A stretch of 64,000 nucleotides of DNA, taken from positions 1-64,000 of IMG/VR virus record IMGVR_UViG_3300010885_055964. The stretch is one strand, 5' to 3'. This document shows, piece after piece, positions 1-8,609 of the stretch (within the stretch, counting starts at the first letter, position 1; every line of letters starts with the position of its first letter). A model generated the notes under the pieces. That model searched no databases and was not told the origin of the DNA. It saw only the letters and a list, made by a program, of their open reading frames with translations. The translations under genes were made by a program, and so were the position numbers. The DNA is from a virus.

Positions 1-630
1 CACCTCGTAAACCGCCCCAAAGCTTTTGCTCGCAAGCCAGCCATACAGGATGCCGCGGTCATACATGATCGCCCTGTAAACCACCTCTGCCGCGGCCTCA
101 ACGATGGCACTGTCGGACGCCCGCGTATCGCCGGTGACCGAGGGTGTGCGAGCCTCGTGTGCTTTCCCAGCGGCATGGTCCGCAGGGACCGCCGCCGGCG
201 CGGCGTCATGAGCGGTGGTGATGCGGCGGCGGTATGAGCGACCTTTGCCGGGCTCAACGACCCGGCCAACAACCCTCACGCGACTCCAGTGGTCGGGTTT
301 CAAGGCCCAAAACTCGTCCCCGTCTTCCGTTGTTTCTCCAGGCACCAAATAGCGCCACCCGCGTCCCGAGCCGTTCGCATCGCCATCGGCCAGCGCGTCG
401 GCAGCCGGCGCGGCGTCTAGATCAGTAGTGCCACGCGCGGCGAGTGTGGCGTCAATCGTCACCGTCACAGTGCCGTTACGCACTGATAACGTAGCGTCTT
501 GTTCTGCAAGTAGCCGAATGGCTTCACGTAATTTAACGATCTCTTCCCGGGCTGCATCCACGTCAAAAATCGTCACAGCCGTGTGGTCGGCCAATTTGTC
601 AACAATATCGTACCCCCAAACAGCGGGCAT
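1..630 (-). CDS. Partial hypothetical phage protein, GC-rich (3' end off the window)
   Basis: An open reading frame of 210 codons runs from an ATG at 630 to the window edge without a stop. AAGGAAA lies 6 bases before the ATG as a ribosome binding site. The N-terminal ~50 residues look like a short helical coiled segment. Around residues 95-140 there is a GWRYLVPGE-x-GDEFW...VGRVV-PG...YRRRI pattern, which I recognise as a motif common in uncharacterised phage and planctomycete-associated proteins. Base composition is clearly richer in G+C than everything that follows, and the protein is rich in Ala, Asp and Arg. It could be a recent acquisition. Function unknown. Confidence 0.7.
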   Translation of the reverse strand, partial: MPAVWGYDIVDKLADHTAVTIFDVDAAREEIVKLREAIRLLAEQDATLSVRNGTVTVTIDATLAARGTTDLDAAPAADALADGDANGSGRGWRYLVPGETTEDGDEFWALKPDHWSRVRVVGRVVEPGKGRSYRRRITTAHDAAPAAVPADHAAGKAHEARTPSVTGDTRASDSAIVEAAAEVVYRAIMYDRGILYGWLASKSFGAVYEV

Positions 631-663
631 GGTGTTTCCTTTTTGACGCGTTGGTAGTGAAGC

Positions 664-703
664 ATCCAAGTCGGTATTATACTCTTGAAGTTGCTCGTCT
701 CTG
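664..703 (-). promoter_or_regulatory. Possible promoter for the first gene
   Basis: On the minus strand a perfect TATAAT lies at 681-676, about 45 bases before the ATG at 630. No good -35 hexamer is visible at 16-18 bases, so this is a -10 match only, in AT-rich DNA. The rest of 631-874 holds no gene. It contains a short tandem TCTAATATG pair near 790-809. Confidence 0.25.
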
Positions 704-874
704 CTCCGTTTTAAGAAGGTTCAATTATATACAGTAGCAAGGTTATGCTTATTATTAAAGCTACAGTTACGTAGTTGGGTAATTGGTCTAATATGTCTAA
801 TATGATCATTGTGGGTAGTCCATTCATACTAACGATAATTTTAATACATTCTTATACCTCAAGCCAAGGCATAA

Positions 875-2626
875 TTATGTTTTGACCATTTGGTATTTGA
901 TTACTTGGATATGTGTGGTGTTGCACCAATGTAATTTGATGCCTGTACCTTCTATTACTCTAAAACGACCTACTGGTGGTCTACCATGTACCACTAAATC
1001 AAGCATCTTATCATTGTCGTACCCCACAGTCACGAAAGTGACTTTGTAGGTTTTTGACTGTCCGTTCTTTGTTTTTCTCTCCCCGGTATATTTTCTATAA
1101 GTAGCGACTAATCCTCTGAATGTAACATAGGTTTTGTCATCTTCTCCTATCCATTCCTTGTAGTAACAACCATCTAGAAACTGATCATCTATCCAATACC
1201 CATATTTGGCCAGATCTGACTTTTGCCCGGATGAAGCGTAAGTTTCAATTCCGACTATAGTGTCGTGTTCAATACGCCATGGCGGCTTGCCTAGAGTCAA
1301 CTTCAGACCGGATGCGACAGCATGCCTAAAGAATACCCATTTTTCATACATTGATTCGCAATGATTCAATGCTGTTAACCAGAATTGTTGTGGTTGTCGG
1401 GCTTTCTGATAAGCGAGTGCCCATACCAATTGGCCGTAAGAAATAGCATGTGATTTGCAAAAAGAATATAATGATAGCCTTTTAAAATTATCTCTGATTA
1501 ACTGCTTATCTTCTTCTGATGCTATTCTAGACATCAGCTCTTCTATTTGGTCTTCTTTGTTTTTGGCGAACGCTCTTCTGTAATTGTCTGCTTGTGCTTC
1601 TGTGCAGCCAGTCAATTGTCTGAATTTATCTATCGCATCATCATCGAAAACCAATACAGGATCATGTCCATTTAATATTTTGTCTTTATTACCTTCGGCT
1701 GCTGCTGCCGGTCTTAGAAGTGCTAATGCAAAGGCTACATCCGATCGGCTTTTAGGCTTCATGGACGTGAATATCTTCCTCATAGCAGGTGACTCTGCTA
1801 TGGTGATACCCATATTATCGCCTCTTGATAACAGGTCGCTGGTCGCTGTATCCTCTTCTGGATATTCTGACAGACCTCGTGAGCTTAAATCGTTGAGCTG
1901 GGCTAATGCTCTATTAGATAGTATGTCTATTTTGATCAAGTTCTTCTGTTCAACTTGGTCCTTATTTAGCTTGATCTGATTTCCTTTGAGTATCCATTTG
2001 GGTGGGATGCGTTGATCGAAGATTACTATACCACCACAATGAAGTGAAAATCCTCTGAATGTGTTGCATAGTCCAGCTGCTGTTTGTATTACTTGCTCTA
2101 ATGTTTCTCTACCCAATATCTCCTCTAGATCTGCGTATTTGCCAAACTTTTTCCTATAACCATGTCTTCTAATGGCCTCTCGGATCGCTGATTTTTCTTT
2201 GTAGTATAGATGATTAGATATTCTTGCAACTCTGTGTTTGCCAAAGTGGTCATATATTCTTTGGAAGACATCTTCTCTTCTATTGTATGGAAAGTCTATA
2301 TCGATGTCTGGATTATCGATTCTTTCTTCGTGCATAAATCTGGCTAACGATATGTTATATAGTATTGGATCTATATCTGTTATTCCCAATAGATAGCATA
2401 CTAGTGAGCTACCTGCTGAACCTCTTATCACGTGGGGTATGTCTTTAGTTAACTCGAGTATGGTTTTTACTTGGATGAATGTATCGGTAAAATTCCTATC
2501 TCTGATTAATCGTAGCTCTTGCCTGAGCCTTTGTTTATATGTCTCGTTTTTGGGTAATCGTCTGGTGAAGCTAGATATAATAGTCTGCAGCTTAGATATA
2601 TCGTCTTTCATACTTATCAAATACAC
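875..2626 (-). CDS. Compact DnaE-family DNA polymerase III alpha-like protein lacking the PHP domain
   Basis: A 583-residue C-family DNA polymerase. The core is clear: RGSAGSSLVCYLLGI at residues 68-82, the catalytic aspartates in PDIDID (106-111), and the third aspartate in KIDIL (D234). The late SFCKSHAISYG segment matches the DnaE fingers region, and a C-terminal ~120 residues look like an OB-fold (TFRGLVATYRKYTG). Unlike cellular DnaE (~1,100-1,200 residues) it has only about 65 residues before the core, so no PHP domain, and no clamp or tau-binding tail. It is distinct from the split DnaE at 54.6-60.0 kb. It could be a translesion or repair polymerase, by analogy with DnaE2; that is inference. 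The start may be GTG at 2626 or ATG at 2611; neither has a strong binding site. Confidence 0.85.
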   Translation of the reverse strand: MYLISMKDDISKLQTIISSFTRRLPKNETYKQRLRQELRLIRDRNFTDTFIQVKTILELTKDIPHVIRGSAGSSLVCYLLGITDIDPILYNISLARFMHEERIDNPDIDIDFPYNRREDVFQRIYDHFGKHRVARISNHLYYKEKSAIREAIRRHGYRKKFGKYADLEEILGRETLEQVIQTAAGLCNTFRGFSLHCGGIVIFDQRIPPKWILKGNQIKLNKDQVEQKNLIKIDILSNRALAQLNDLSSRGLSEYPEEDTATSDLLSRGDNMGITIAESPAMRKIFTSMKPKSRSDVAFALALLRPAAAAEGNKDKILNGHDPVLVFDDDAIDKFRQLTGCTEAQADNYRRAFAKNKEDQIEELMSRIASEEDKQLIRDNFKRLSLYSFCKSHAISYGQLVWALAYQKARQPQQFWLTALNHCESMYEKWVFFRHAVASGLKLTLGKPPWRIEHDTIVGIETYASSGQKSDLAKYGYWIDDQFLDGCYYKEWIGEDDKTYVTFRGLVATYRKYTGERKTKNGQSKTYKVTFVTVGYDNDKMLDLVVHGRPPVGRFRVIEGTGIKLHWCNTTHIQVIKYQMVKT

Positions 2627-2707
2627 TCGCGATATTTGATACTATAGTTGTATATGTCGGCTTATGCCAGGTTTATCTAGTCCCGCCAAAGACGTCAAAA
2701 CCCAGGT

Positions 2708-3049
2708 TTATGGCGTTTTGTATGGTCTTTTATCGCCGTTCGGATATTTGGATAGGATTAGACTGTTCACATTTTCTAATTGTCTTTCTAAATTCATCTT
2801 TGACAATGTCATAGCTTGATACTCGGTTACGAATTCACTCTCTGTAAACAGTAATTCACCCCCATGTACATATGATCTTCTATCACCGTATAAACTAGCG
2901 CTGACAGCACCTGCAACACCAGCGTATACAGAGTATACCCATTCTAGTCCCCTCTTGGATATACCGCTTATTCTTACTGGCTCGAGAAACCCTAATGCAG
3001 CTGATTCCCTTAGATACACTATATCATTAATTTCGTATACGGGCTTCAT
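2708..3049 (-). CDS. Conserved hypothetical phage protein, SH3-like N-terminus
   Basis: 113 residues. The first ~70 residues have the pattern Y-x-I-x-D-I-V-Y-L-R-E-S-A-A-x-G-F-L-E, followed by a WVYSVY strand, which looks like a small beta-barrel seen in uncharacterised phage proteins. The last 35 residues are helical. It ends about 80 bases upstream of the polymerase start and may share its transcript. Function unknown. Confidence 0.7.
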   Translation of the reverse strand: MKPVYEINDIVYLRESAALGFLEPVRISGISKRGLEWVYSVYAGVAGAVSASLYGDRRSYVHGGELLFTESEFVTEYQAMTLSKMNLERQLENVNSLILSKYPNGDKRPYKTP

Positions 3050-3059
3050 AGTAGTCTCC

Positions 3060-3287
3060 TTATATATTTTTGGTTCTATTGTCTTCGGAGCATCTGATAT
3101 ATTCTATCGTGTCTCTAAGTAGTGCTGTAAAATCCTGCAATTCTTTAGGAGTCAATTCAGCCCCAATGCAAGACATGTATTCTCTGACTTTAAGCATATT
3201 ACATTCGGCCTGGGCAACAGCTGGTTCTAAAATAGTTATGTGGGCTTTAACATAATTTAACCACATTTTGATTATTTCATCATCCAT
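3060..3287 (-). CDS. Small hypothetical protein
   Basis: 75 residues from the ATG at 3287 (MDDEIIKMW). A longer reading to 3338 would run into the neighbouring gene ending at 3301, and GAGAT precedes the 3287 ATG, so I chose the shorter form. Predicted all-helical, acidic, no motif recognised. It sits between two minus-strand genes with gaps of about 10 bases, so it is probably co-transcribed. Confidence 0.6.
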   Translation of the reverse strand: MDDEIIKMWLNYVKAHITILEPAVAQAECNMLKVREYMSCIGAELTPKELQDFTALLRDTIEYIRCSEDNRTKNI

Positions 3288-3300
3288 GATTATATCTCGA

Positions 3301-3591
3301 TTATTCTGATTTGCCCACGGTCGGTAATCGATAACCAAGAGCCCATAAAACCCTAGATAAATCAGCAGCAGTTGCGGTCACACATTCTTCTGATACAATA
3401 TCAGGTCCCAATATAGCATGTAGGGCTTCGTGGCATTCAGTTTCTAATCTTACCCTGCCTTTTAATTTAGAATTAATTAATACTTTTCTATCTGCAAACA
3501 TCGTCCAGCCATCGGCTAGACCTTTGAGTGGTGAATATCGCCATAACCAACGGCGTTCAGACAGTCGAAAGTGGTGGTCTCTGTCTGCCAT
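3301..3591 (-). CDS. Small HExxH-type (zincin-like) conserved phage protein
   Basis: About 96 residues from MADRDHH. Near the middle is E-T-E-C-H-E-A-L-H-A, an HExxH metal-binding signature, preceded by a short KGRVRLE strand and followed by a LSRVLWALGYR helix. This layout (a strand, HEALHA, a helix ending in LWxLGYR) is a recurring family in phage and environmental genomes. The protein is too small for a normal protease, so it may be a mini-zincin or a toxin/antitoxin-like remnant. Function not established. Confidence 0.65.
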   Translation of the reverse strand: MADRDHHFRLSERRWLWRYSPLKGLADGWTMFADRKVLINSKLKGRVRLETECHEALHAILGPDIVSEECVTATAADLSRVLWALGYRLPTVGKSE

Positions 3592-3705
3592 AATTACCAC
3601 TGTTATTAACTCTTAATAACTACATCAACACTGGCCAATCATAAGGCCAGTCGTCCTCTCCGATGATCGATAAATCAATGTCTATCTCCATGACACCAGA
3701 CTCTC

Positions 3706-5070
3706 TTATTTATTACTAGCTGGTAGTCCCGTGTAAGTGTCTATATTAGACTGGAGTCGTGCTTCCGGCCCAGTATGATAATCCCAGACGAATGCCATAG
3801 CTCCCCGCTTCTGCCAATTAAATCCTTTAAGACGGTGCCACTGGTTAGGGGGAGTCAACGCTGGAAGATATTCCACACTTACTCCTTGCTCCTCCATACT
3901 ACTGGGTTTGCCTGACCCCTTACGATGTTGATCCCCTAAATGCCACTCTCGATATATCGTTTGAGACCAGTCAGCTGGCCTTTCATTCGCCATCAATGCT
4001 GGAAGTCTAGTGTTAGAGATATGATGGCCGTGTTCAAACCCTATTAGATTAACACCATATCTGTGAAATTTGTACGGCGAGCTATCAGCATCTACTATCA
4101 CATTTTGATCATTTCTATAGTAAGCATTTAAAACTCTGGCTAGGGTATAAGAAGAGTGATGATCATGGTTGCCAGGGATGCTAATTACTTTGACATTAGC
4201 TTCTCGTTTAAGTCTCTCTACCATATTTATGGCTAATATTTCTGCTCTCTCGTAGACGTAGCTCCATGAAATTCCTTCAGGTTGAGAGGTACCTTTTGTT
4301 GTTTCATGCTTCATGCCATCATGATGCATATAGTCATTGCCGAAAGGAAATATTATTTCCTCGAAAGGACCATGATGTTGAGCTTTGTGGATTAAGTCCT
4401 CGATAGCCCACATACACAAATCTTCACACTCTTCGAGGCTCCATTGCATGTCAGAGGACGGTTTGTAGCATTGCAAACCAAAATGTGGATCCATAATCGA
4501 GACTTCCAAAGAACGTTTCAGGTCCTTGGCTTTTTTAATAGTCTGCCTTTTGATTAAAGGCACCTGTTTCGATTTGCTACCAACCATTTCGATAAGTGAC
4601 TCTATCGCTAATCTCTCATCTGATTTTCTCCGCAATCTGATCTTTATTTGTCTTAGAGGCATCTTCCACAATCTTTGTGTGGCTCGCTCGTCAGATTCTC
4701 CTTTGTGATTAATCTTTCCACCTAATTCCCAATTATTTATGGTCACTTCTGCCACTTCCCATATGTTCAGATCTACCTTACTACTAGCTAATAATTCGTC
4801 AGATGTCTGTATGGAATTACCGACATATTCTATTATTATGTTGTTATCAGATTGTCTAATCTCTGTTTTCTCTGGCGTTTCTTCGCCAGCATGATCATTA
4901 CTATTTGCTTTCGGTGTGTCGCCTAATTTTCTCAGTGCTATTGCATATCGGTCGTAAATCGTACTTCTAGAGAGTCCTAATTGTTTAGCTGCTTTTGAAA
5001 AATTACCATTATTCGCTTCTACTGCGTTCTTCGCTTGTATTAATGATTCTAAGCTTACTTTAACTGGCAT
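3706..5070 (-). CDS. HTH-fused calcineurin-like metallophosphoesterase
   Basis: 454 residues. Residues 1-50 form a Fis/resolvase-like helix-turn-helix (NFSKAAKQLGLSRSTIYDRY). After an ~80-residue linker, residues ~190-410 carry metallophosphoesterase motifs: D-P-H-F-G (DxH type), FPFGNDYMHHD (GD-x region), IPGNHDHH (GNH[DE]), EHGHH and a late W-H-L-G-D-Q-H. Such HTH plus phosphoesterase proteins occur in several large phages. It could be a DNA- or RNA-targeted nuclease/phosphatase or an autoregulated repair enzyme; the substrate cannot be read from sequence. It starts back-to-back with the plus-strand gene at 5172 across a 100-base gap that should hold promoters for both. Confidence 0.8.
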   Translation of the reverse strand: MPVKVSLESLIQAKNAVEANNGNFSKAAKQLGLSRSTIYDRYAIALRKLGDTPKANSNDHAGEETPEKTEIRQSDNNIIIEYVGNSIQTSDELLASSKVDLNIWEVAEVTINNWELGGKINHKGESDERATQRLWKMPLRQIKIRLRRKSDERLAIESLIEMVGSKSKQVPLIKRQTIKKAKDLKRSLEVSIMDPHFGLQCYKPSSDMQWSLEECEDLCMWAIEDLIHKAQHHGPFEEIIFPFGNDYMHHDGMKHETTKGTSQPEGISWSYVYERAEILAINMVERLKREANVKVISIPGNHDHHSSYTLARVLNAYYRNDQNVIVDADSSPYKFHRYGVNLIGFEHGHHISNTRLPALMANERPADWSQTIYREWHLGDQHRKGSGKPSSMEEQGVSVEYLPALTPPNQWHRLKGFNWQKRGAMAFVWDYHTGPEARLQSNIDTYTGLPASNK

Positions 5071-5171
5071 GTTTTACTCCGTACATGCTTCATTGATTAG
5101 ACAAGTTGTGCATATTATCTTCAGGCTTGCATGTCTTTTTTATACTCTTAATTCCACGAGAGCGGTGACGT

Positions 5172-5516
5172 ATGCTATGTGATATATGCCAGCAACCTCT
5201 TACAGCTCTAATCAGATATGATGATTATCCTTTTATAGATGGTAAGTATTATGACATTGTATGCCACATATGCCATAGTGTGCCTAGGACATGGCAATAT
5301 GACCAAGAAGGTAATGTTATATATTATGGATACTTAGATTGTACCCGACTAGCCTCTGTTCAGACACTCATGCGAGAGGGCTGGGACCAACAGCAAGCTC
5401 TATGCTCTATACGTGCCGTCAAAAAATTAATCAAATATAAAGAGTATAGTATTCACATCAGGCAATCATTCTTTATTATTAAACAATTGTATAACATGAA
5501 TGTCGAACTATGGTAA
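5172..5516 (+). CDS. Small zinc-ribbon protein
   Basis: 114 residues. MLCDICQQP near the N-terminus and CHICHSVPRTW near residue 35 give two CxxC pairs, a likely zinc ribbon. The C-terminal half has a helix with the pattern REGWDQQQALCSIRAVKKLIKYK. Its stop codon overlaps the next gene's start, so translation is probably coupled. Function unknown. Confidence 0.65.
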   Translation: MLCDICQQPLTALIRYDDYPFIDGKYYDIVCHICHSVPRTWQYDQEGNVIYYGYLDCTRLASVQTLMREGWDQQQALCSIRAVKKLIKYKEYSIHIRQSFFIIKQLYNMNVELW

Positions 5517-5965
5517 CACAGGGTGGTAATAGTGATCACCCCTATCGACAATCGATACCTTTACTAATATTTAAAGATCTAGCTAAGCAATTCCGTAAGC
5601 AGCTGGGTATACAATTCGATATCAAAGCACATCCCATTAACGCCACGTCAGCTACATTAGTATTCAAAAATCCGGACCACAAAATATCATTCTACTTATT
5701 CGCTGGTAACTTAGACCTATTACTCGCCATAGTCAAATTGCTGTCGGTGCCTTATGTCAAGGCATGGGTAGATAAGCATAAATTATTTAGTCAACCATTT
5801 AATTCGGAAGCCAGCACCAGCAAATACATAATATCAGTAGATATAATCAAAGGTAACAAACTATCCAGTGCCAAGTCACCAGTACCCATTGGAATAGATT
5901 TGGCAGACCCAGACAGCATTTCAGAAATAAAAGACTGGATATCAGTCGTCGTTCAAAATGTTTAA
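5510..5965 (+). CDS. Hypothetical protein
   Basis: 151 residues, mixed alpha/beta. Its start overlaps the preceding stop by a few bases and its end overlaps the sulfatase start by 8 bases, giving a tightly coupled three-gene set. No motif is recognised and there is no signal peptide. Confidence 0.6.
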   Translation: MVTQGGNSDHPYRQSIPLLIFKDLAKQFRKQLGIQFDIKAHPINATSATLVFKNPDHKISFYLFAGNLDLLLAIVKLLSVPYVKAWVDKHKLFSQPFNSEASTSKYIISVDIIKGNKLSSAKSPVPIGIDLADPDSISEIKDWISVVVQNV

Positions 5966-7328
5966 TTCACCATCTAATCTTAATCTTTTATTTATCATAA
6001 CTGATCAACAAAGATACGATGCTATAGGATATACAAACCATTTAGTCAAGACACCCAATTTAGATGGATTAGCTGATCAATCTATAGTTTGCCGTCAAGC
6101 GATAGTACAAAGCCCCCAATGCCAGCCTAGCAGGGCTTCTTTGTTGACTGGTCTTTATCCAGACAATATAAAAATGTGGTGGAATGAGACCACTCTCGAT
6201 CCAAAATACCGTACTATAGGCAACCATCTCATTGATAATGGTTATAATACTGGATACTTTGGCAAACTACACATTGATGGAGAACCTAACTACAAACAGG
6301 TGGCTAATCATTATGGATTTACCAACACATACTTAACTGAAGATTGGATAGGTTTAATCCAATCAAACAAAGATCATGCTGTGAATAAGGCCAAGCATGA
6401 ATTTTATTCACCGATGCAAACAGACATTCAAATATCTTTACCACTAAAGTACATGGCGCCATGGACAGGCAAACTCTCATCGAGCCAATCACATCACGAA
6501 GATGTAGTAGTTAATAATGCCATAAGATTCTTACAACAACAAAAATTACAACACAAACCTTTTGCTTGCTTCGTTAGTTTCCATGGTCCTCATCCTCCAT
6601 ATTGTTCACCGCCGCCATTTAATGATTTATATCGCTATGGCGACATACCTTTGCCAGATCAATTATCGACCACGTGGTTTGGTCATCAATTGTCTAAGAC
6701 CGATTGGCACAACATCAAAGCCCAATATTATGGTGCAATAGCATGGATAGATGATTATATCGGTCAGATATTGTCTACGGTAGACCTAAGTGATACTTTG
6801 GTCATATTCACATCTGATCATGGTGACATACTGGGTGATCATGGTTATTTTTCTAAAGGCGTTTTCACATATGAAGGAAATGTAAGAGTTCCATTAATTA
6901 TCCATTGGCCTGGGATGGGTAGGGTCGAATATCATCATCCTGTGCAGTTAATCGATATATTGCCGACTGTTATGGACATTATGGGTTTATCATTTAATGA
7001 TAAGATAGACGGGATAAATCTTTCTCAATCACTATTAAGCGATTCTCCAGTAAATGAATTCGCATTTAGTGCTATTGGTATTAATCCGCGTCATTATATG
7101 GCACGTCAATCCCAATATAAATACAATATTGGAGATAAGCAGCAATTCTACGATCTAGTGACTGATCCAGGAGAATCAGTTAATCACATAGACAATCCGA
7201 CATATGCTGAACAGCTTATGAAAATAAGAACAGGTTTATCTGATCACTTATCGAAGCTCAATAACCATCATTCACGTAATGCGAGTGATTGTATGAATAG
7301 AATGGCTAATGTCATATATTATTCTTAA
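5958..7328 (+). CDS. Sulfatase family (arylsulfatase-like) hydrolase
   Basis: 456 residues, the usual length for bacterial type I sulfatases. Metal-binding ITDQQ at residues 14-18, KTPNLDGLA at 31-39, then the formylglycine motif C55-Q-P-S-R59 followed by ASLLTG. FTSDHGDILGDHG near residue 285-297 gives the second metal-binding Asp/His cluster. The family removes sulfate esters after the Cys is converted to formylglycine. There is no signal peptide: the enzyme starts straight into the first core strand, so it would act in the cytoplasm or be carried on the virion. It may desulfate a host polysaccharide, alter a metabolite, or be a phosphonate-type relative. All catalytic motifs are present. 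Confidence 0.9.
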   Translation: MFNSPSNLNLLFIITDQQRYDAIGYTNHLVKTPNLDGLADQSIVCRQAIVQSPQCQPSRASLLTGLYPDNIKMWWNETTLDPKYRTIGNHLIDNGYNTGYFGKLHIDGEPNYKQVANHYGFTNTYLTEDWIGLIQSNKDHAVNKAKHEFYSPMQTDIQISLPLKYMAPWTGKLSSSQSHHEDVVVNNAIRFLQQQKLQHKPFACFVSFHGPHPPYCSPPPFNDLYRYGDIPLPDQLSTTWFGHQLSKTDWHNIKAQYYGAIAWIDDYIGQILSTVDLSDTLVIFTSDHGDILGDHGYFSKGVFTYEGNVRVPLIIHWPGMGRVEYHHPVQLIDILPTVMDIMGLSFNDKIDGINLSQSLLSDSPVNEFAFSAIGINPRHYMARQSQYKYNIGDKQQFYDLVTDPGESVNHIDNPTYAEQLMKIRTGLSDHLSKLNNHHSRNASDCMNRMANVIYYS

Positions 7329-7446
7329 TCATATAGAGGCTAATCTCCAGGACCTTTACTTGCCCTTAGGTGGCTTTATCCGCTTACTATCCACACGACG
7401 CTGTATAGCAGCGACCTGTTCAGCCCAACTACACCCACACTTAAAA

Positions 7447-8295
7447 CTAATTTTCTTGGTTATACTTAATAGTATGTGCTATATATTCTTGGATCATGAG
7501 TGGTGTGCTATTAACTATATCGACTCTTCCTATTGGTGTCCAACCCTGTCGAAATATTTTTGGTACTTTATTAGAACTAGCTAAAACAAATCCATCGTAG
7601 CTGGTCGTATGCGTGAGAAAATCAGATGAGACTATAATGTTATAATTATGATTAGTAATAATGCTTAAGACATCATCATGTAGTTCTTGAGAGTGGGTCG
7701 AAATGAACGCATAACCTATTTTCGAATTTTCAAATGCGATCTTTGCTTCCTCTAGCATATCGATTTCGTACCCTTGTATATCAGAATGTAGAATGTCTAT
7801 ATAATCTATATTGTTGTCCGACATTATCTTATCAACGTTTAGGTGGTTCTTGCCAATCAGTCCAGAGATATGAGTGGCTCGATAGTTATTCATCAATATG
7901 TTTAACTTGCCTACATCCATATGGTGGTCGTCTGGCTCTAATATGAAGCATTTTGCTTCCCTCCTTACCCTCATTAGCCACATAGAATAATGAGCCCAAT
8001 AAGCACCTAGCTCTAACATTGTAGGTGCAGCCGGCATTATTTTTAAGACCTGTTGAAAGCAATATTCTTCAAGCGGCTCATGCACACCACGGTTTAGTAT
8101 TAATATGTCACTAAATCTACCGTAGTAACTATCCAAAGACACAATATTTCCATTATGCAAAATTACACAATTATTGGCAACATAGCCAGCGTTCGGCACT
8201 CTTTCAATTAATATATTATGAGGGTCGGATATAATTTCCCTAAATCTATCATATTTAACATTAGCTTTTTCAGTATTTATCTTATGTATTAACAT
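7447..8295 (-). CDS. FkbM-like SAM-dependent methyltransferase
   Basis: 282 residues. TMLELGAYWAHYSMWL (residues ~112-127) is the SAM-binding glycine-rich loop, CFILEPDDHH the following acidic strand, and IDILHSDIQGYEIDMLEEA is the characteristic FkbM DIQGxE segment. FkbM enzymes O-methylate sugars or small molecules, so this fits the glycan-modification theme. It converges on the sulfatase with a 118-base gap that contains a short CGCTG/CAGCG hairpin near 7400 but no U-tract. Confidence 0.8.
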   Translation of the reverse strand: MLIHKINTEKANVKYDRFREIISDPHNILIERVPNAGYVANNCVILHNGNIVSLDSYYGRFSDILILNRGVHEPLEEYCFQQVLKIMPAAPTMLELGAYWAHYSMWLMRVRREAKCFILEPDDHHMDVGKLNILMNNYRATHISGLIGKNHLNVDKIMSDNNIDYIDILHSDIQGYEIDMLEEAKIAFENSKIGYAFISTHSQELHDDVLSIITNHNYNIIVSSDFLTHTTSYDGFVLASSNKVPKIFRQGWTPIGRVDIVNSTPLMIQEYIAHTIKYNQEN

Positions 8296-8321
8296 ACTGA
8301 CACGGTATGATATAGTTATGC

Positions 8322-8609
8322 TTAATTGGCTACGGAGTAATCCGTATACATTTTCAGCATATTAGTCTTACCGCTTTGTCTATATGTTCTATATATGAAT
8401 CGGAATTTGTCTATGTCGAGACCAGACCCATCAGGTCTGCGTGGAAGGTAAAAATCATCATCTTGGTTTAGGGGTAAATACCTCTCATCGAACGATTGAT
8501 TTTCTGGTAAATGATGCACGACATAACGCGAACCGTCCTTCACAGCGGCCATGGCCAATTTAGACATCATTGCTATAAATGGTAAACTTAAGAAGGCTCG
8601 ACGTCGCAT
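8322..8609 (-). CDS. Small exported protein with N-terminal signal
   Basis: 95 residues. MRRRAFLSLPFIAMMSKLAMAA is a basic start followed by a hydrophobic segment and an AMA|A-like cleavage site; the double Arg recalls a Tat signal but a Sec signal is equally possible. The mature part is polar with YLPRRPDGSG. AAAGGGA precedes the ATG. The start overlaps the end of the next gene upstream by 22 bases. Function unknown. Confidence 0.6.
   Translation of the reverse strand: MRRRAFLSLPFIAMMSKLAMAAVKDGSRYVVHHLPENQSFDERYLPLNQDDDFYLPRRPDGSGLDIDKFRFIYRTYRQSGKTNMLKMYTDYSVAN

Noticed and set aside
7309-7584. A 91-codon plus-strand frame between the sulfatase and the methyltransferase
   Set aside because: It overlaps the antisense end of the FkbM-like gene, has no binding site and no domain.
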